A stretch of 64,000 bases of DNA from Empedobacter brevis_A (GTDB lineage Bacteria > Bacteroidota > Bacteroidia > Flavobacteriales > Weeksellaceae). Positions within the stretch are counted from its first letter, which is position 1. Each line of letters begins with the position of its first letter. The notes beneath the pieces were generated by a model. It did not search any database. It was given only the letters and a program-made list of their open reading frames with translations, and was not told the origin of the DNA. Made by a program: the position numbers and the translations under genes. Shown piece by piece: positions 61,018-64,000 of the stretch. Location: positions 1 to 64,000 of the forward strand of contig NZ_CBCPHV010000003.1 of the NCBI RefSeq assembly GCF_965118635.1, read 5' to 3'.

Positions 61018-63552
61018 TTATTTCATTTTATTTATTGCATCTTGTAATTGTTCCACTTGTTTTGCAACAGATGCATTTTTTATTGTTTTTTCCGTATTCA
61101 TCTTTGCTTGCAATGCTTTTTCAGCCATTATTTTTACAGCTTGTCCAGCTTGCGGATTTTGCTCTTTTAGATATGGATAATAACGTGAATATGTTTTTGC
61201 AATTTCTGCTGTTGCATCTGGTGTATCATTATTCATAATCCAATTGAAAGCTTGTTCTGCAACTTTTCCTTTTACTGGATCTTGGAATTTTACAAATTCA
61301 TACATTGCCGCAGATTCAGAGATTAAAGAAGCTTTGTCCAATTGATTATTTTTAATCCAACTAGGAACTAAAGCCATTGCTAAATCTGGTGAACCTTTGA
61401 TAACTTCGTCATCAAGATTAGCTGTTAAATCGTTAATTTTTGAAGGATTATTTTTTAAAATTCCTGTTAATGCTGCTCCTTGAACACTAAATGAAGGGCT
61501 TTTAGAAGCTTTCTCAAAAATCTCAGCATCATAAATATTAGCATCATTCAAAGCGCCCAAAGCTGCTGCTTGTACTAAAGTTTTTGGATCATTAGAAGCC
61601 AATTCTTTTAATTTTGAAACAGCTTTATCAACAATCGTTTTCGATTGTGTATCCAGTTTGTGAATTGCATAAATTCTTAATCCTTCAAATGAATCTCCTA
61701 AAGCGCTAATTAAAGCTTCTGCAGCTTTCGGATTAGTTGCTTGCGCATTTGCCATTGCATCAATCGCTAATAAACGTGTTGTGTAATTTCCTTTGCCGGC
61801 TTTGTATTGTGCAATGAAATCTTCGACAGGTTTCTTGTCGTCAATATCAGCTAATAAAACTTGATCAGCATTTGGAATAACAACATCAGGTTTTTTATTG
61901 GCAGAAAATTCGAATGTTGTTTCAGCTTGTTTTGGAACCCAAACTTGTTGACGTGTTGTTTTTCCATTTTCAACAATATCAATCGCAAAAGGGAATTCGA
62001 ATAATTTTGAAGCATCTTGACGAACAACAACTTTTACTTTTTTATTCGCTGATGAATAATCAGAAACAACGGTTAATTTTGGATGACCATTTTCGTAATA
62101 CCATTGATTGAAAAACCAATTCAAATCACGACCAGAAACTTCTTCCAATGCTAAACGTAATTGTGCAGATTCGGCTTTTCCGTATTCGTTATCTTTCAAA
62201 TATTTATTCAAACCTTTGAAGAAAGCATCATCTCCTAAGAAATTTCTCAACATATGTAAAATGATTCCTCCTTTGTTGTACGAAACGCCATCAAACATAT
62301 CTTCGCGAGAATTATAATGAACTCGAACTAAATTTTTTGTTGGTCCATCGCCATGTTTATAACCAAACATTTCGTTGTAACGATGTTCATCTGCTTTCTC
62401 TTTTCCGTATTTATGTTCGAACCATAAATATTCAGAATAATTTGCAAAAGATTCATTTACAGTTAAATTTCCCCAGCTTTCAGCTGTAACTAAATCTCCA
62501 AACCAATGGTGAAATAATTCGTGAGCAATTACATATTCTGCTGTGTTCTCATCAACTAATTGTCCAGCTTTTTGTTGAACGCCATCATGAAATAAAGAAG
62601 CTGTTGTGTTTTCCATTGCTCCAGAAACATATTCGCGCGCTGTCATTTGCGCATATTTGTCCCAAGGATAAGGATAGTTTAATTTGTCAGAAAAGAATTG
62701 AATCATTTCTGGTGTATTACCAAAAATTTGTTTTGCAACATCTTTGTACGCTGGCTCTACATAATAATCAACATTGATATTTTTCCATTTATCATTGATT
62801 ATTGCATAATCTCCAATTCCGAAAAAGAACAAATAAGGAGCATGTTTTTTATCAAATTTCCAATAATCTGTTTTTGTTCCATCCGAATTTTTCTTCGAAG
62901 ATTTCATCGTTCCATTTGATAATGAAACATATTTATCAGGATATGTTAATGTGATTTCTTGAGAAGTTTTTTGATTTGTTTTATCAATTGTTGGGAACCA
63001 ACAAGAAGAAGATTCGGTTTCGCCTTGCGTCCAAATTTGTGTTGGGTAATTTGGTCGTTCTCCTTTCGCATTGATAAAGTAAACTCCTTTTGCATCATTT
63101 ATAGCTGCGCTTCCTTCTTGTTTTACTTCATTCGGACGAGCTGTATATTTGATGTAAAGCGTATATTCTTGATCTTTATTATATTCTTTGTCTAAATCGA
63201 TAACCAATTGTAGATCATCATATTTATAATTTAATTTCTTTTTTGTTGATCCGTTTACTAAAGCAACTTCGTGAATTAACATTGCTTTTGCATCCAAAGT
63301 AACTTTGTTTGTCGTATAAAAATGAGGTTTCAATGTAACCCAAGCTTCACCTAAAACATGCTCTTTTGCATAATCAAATTTAAGATCTAATTTTGTGTGA
63401 ACCAGATTATTGATGCGTTCTGCTTCTGCACGATAAATGTCTAATTTATTCGTTTGATTCTCATTATAACTTGGTGGTGGTGTCATTACTTGCGCACAAG
63501 TAAGACTTGATATGATAAAGGCTGATGAAAGCCAAAGAATGCGTTTTCTCAT
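61018..63552 (-). CDS. secreted M1 family aminopeptidase
   Basis: An 844-residue zinc aminopeptidase of family M1, with a signal peptide (MRKRILWLSSAFIISSLTCA, cleavage near residue 20). The N-terminal beta domain has NEVKQEGSAAINDAKGVYF. The active site has YVSGAMENTT (the GxMEN motif), HELFHHWFGDLV (zinc His, catalytic Glu and second His, near residue 344) and WGNLTVNESFANY (third ligand Glu). The C-terminal third is HEAT-like helical. It trims oligopeptides in the periplasm, supporting peptide use. Length is typical. Confidence 0.94.
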   Translation of the reverse strand: MRKRILWLSSAFIISSLTCAQVMTPPPSYNENQTNKLDIYRAEAERINNLVHTKLDLKFDYAKEHVLGEAWVTLKPHFYTTNKVTLDAKAMLIHEVALVNGSTKKKLNYKYDDLQLVIDLDKEYNKDQEYTLYIKYTARPNEVKQEGSAAINDAKGVYFINAKGERPNYPTQIWTQGETESSSCWFPTIDKTNQKTSQEITLTYPDKYVSLSNGTMKSSKKNSDGTKTDYWKFDKKHAPYLFFFGIGDYAIINDKWKNINVDYYVEPAYKDVAKQIFGNTPEMIQFFSDKLNYPYPWDKYAQMTAREYVSGAMENTTASLFHDGVQQKAGQLVDENTAEYVIAHELFHHWFGDLVTAESWGNLTVNESFANYSEYLWFEHKYGKEKADEHRYNEMFGYKHGDGPTKNLVRVHYNSREDMFDGVSYNKGGIILHMLRNFLGDDAFFKGLNKYLKDNEYGKAESAQLRLALEEVSGRDLNWFFNQWYYENGHPKLTVVSDYSSANKKVKVVVRQDASKLFEFPFAIDIVENGKTTRQQVWVPKQAETTFEFSANKKPDVVIPNADQVLLADIDDKKPVEDFIAQYKAGKGNYTTRLLAIDAMANAQATNPKAAEALISALGDSFEGLRIYAIHKLDTQSKTIVDKAVSKLKELASNDPKTLVQAAALGALNDANIYDAEIFEKASKSPSFSVQGAALTGILKNNPSKINDLTANLDDEVIKGSPDLAMALVPSWIKNNQLDKASLISESAAMYEFVKFQDPVKGKVAEQAFNWIMNNDTPDATAEIAKTYSRYYPYLKEQNPQAGQAVKIMAEKALQAKMNTEKTIKNASVAKQVEQLQDAINKMK

Positions 63553-63602
63553 CTTAAATTTTTTATTCTATTGGTTGATAATTTTCTCGAAAAGTTACAA
63601 AA

Positions 63603-63624
63603 AAAGCCTCTAATTTAGAGACTT
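63603..63624 (-). terminator. terminator of thyA
   Basis: Hairpin AAAGCCTCTAA / TTAGAGACTTT with one mismatch; minus-strand T-run after it (A's at 63599-63605). Confidence 0.85.
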
Positions 63625-63640
63625 TAAGTGTTTTTTATGA

Positions 63641-64000
63641 TTAAACAGCTACAATTCCTTTGATGTGAGGATGTGCTTGATAATTTTCTAATTCGAAATC
63701 TTCGAAAGTAAAATCAAAAATGTCTTTTACATTCGGATTTATTTTCATTGTTGGAAGAGGAAAAGGTTCGCGTGTTAATTGTAATTCAACTTGTTCAAAA
63801 TGATTTTTGTAAATATGTGCATCGCCAAACGTATGAACAAAATCGCCAACTTCTAAATCACAAACTTGTGCAACCATCATTTGTAACAAAGCATATGATG
63901 CAATGTTGAAAGGAACTCCTAAGAAAATATCTGCGCTACGTTGATACAATTGCAATGATAATTTTCCGTCGTTCACATAAAATTGAAAAAAAGCATGACA
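63641..64000 (-). CDS. thyA: thymidylate synthase, C-terminal part, cut by window edge
   Basis: The last 120 or so residues of ThyA, which methylates dUMP to dTMP with methylenetetrahydrofolate. The frame remains open to the right edge and reads CHAFFQFYVNDGKLSLQLYQ; the Cys at the edge is the active-site Cys of the PPCH motif, and the remaining N-terminal part is outside. RSADIFLGVPFNIASYALL (with the dUMP-binding Arg and Asn), GDFVHTFGDAHIYKNH and the usual C-terminal KGIVAV follow. Its neighbour M1 aminopeptidase and folA are downstream on the same strand. Confidence 0.95.
   Translation of the reverse strand, partial: CHAFFQFYVNDGKLSLQLYQRSADIFLGVPFNIASYALLQMMVAQVCDLEVGDFVHTFGDAHIYKNHFEQVELQLTREPFPLPTMKINPNVKDIFDFTFEDFELENYQAHPHIKGIVAV

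Noticed and set aside
1..64000. CRISPR array, prophage, insertion sequence or integrated element
   Set aside because: No spaced direct repeats, no transposase, integrase, phage structural genes or target-site duplications were seen; base composition looked even by eye.

Overview
The window is AT-rich chromosomal DNA from a bacterium of the Bacteroidota, most probably class Flavobacteriia (a Weeksellaceae or Empedobacter-like genome would fit; the genus is inference). The signs are a 288-residue primary sigma factor of the Bacteroidota type, a GLPGLI-family secreted protein, PepSY-like periplasmic proteins and a TonB-dependent receptor. Promoters follow the Bacteroidota pattern TTTG, about 21 bases, then TAnnTTTG, and Shine-Dalgarno sequences are weak or absent. 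I see no insertion sequence, prophage, integrase, CRISPR array or rRNA. There is one tRNA gene.

Layout. 1-4066: two tandem UPF0126/TRIC-type membrane proteins, formimidoylglutamase (hutG), rpoD and a secreted two-repeat protein. 4105-10136: mgtE, a short paralogue of the secreted protein, rpe, recX, a membrane protein, a chloramphenicol-acetyltransferase-like enzyme, a D-lactate dehydrogenase and a DUF4260 protein. 10214-14588: a two-gene unit resembling OprC-type copper uptake, then lepA. 14783-14992: a self-contained small transcription unit with a 26-residue reading frame. 15344-17361: the RNA-repair pair rtcB-prfH. 17393-27341: a six-gene membrane-stress module (CesT/YbjN-like, PspA, DUF4177, NfeD/YqiJ-like, flotillin, 1611-residue AAA ATPase) with a divergent XRE regulator. 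27380-33784: an acyltransferase-like membrane protein, aspA, a DEAD-box helicase, metZ and ltaE. 33823-36799: a two-component system and two PepSY-like secreted proteins, with matching direct-repeat operators before both transcription units. 36864-46391: pcm, an oxidoreductase, 3-hydroxybutyryl-CoA dehydrogenase, tpx, aspC, tRNA-Met, a ferredoxin reductase, a ferredoxin and polA. 46533-48642: a lipoprotein, a CarboxypepD_reg-like protein and a GLPGLI protein. 48695-54532 (minus): a methyltransferase, map, a HAD protein, gpmI and recQ. 54697-60390 (plus): kdsD, tatC, etfB, etfA, a bifunctional nuclease and a nucleoside permease. 60450-64000 (minus): folA, an M1 aminopeptidase and thyA, which is cut by the window edge just at its catalytic cysteine.

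Most of the content is housekeeping. Four places stand out. The PspA/flotillin/AAA module looks like a membrane-remodelling machine with its own regulator. The two-component system has two 11-base direct-repeat operators placed identically relative to the -10-like box. The TonB receptor keeps the CxxxM and HxM residues of copper-binding OprC and sits next to a small cysteine-motif protein. The small transcription unit at 14.8 kb has a textbook promoter, a short reading frame and a strong terminator. RecQ also lacks all four zinc-ligand cysteines of its RQC region.

Terminators are well marked, and several convergent gene pairs share one bidirectional hairpin. Several starts were moved to an internal ATG because the longer reading frame runs back into the promoter box (rpe, metZ, gpmI, the CNGKC protein) or because a better start codon exists (the AAA ATPase).
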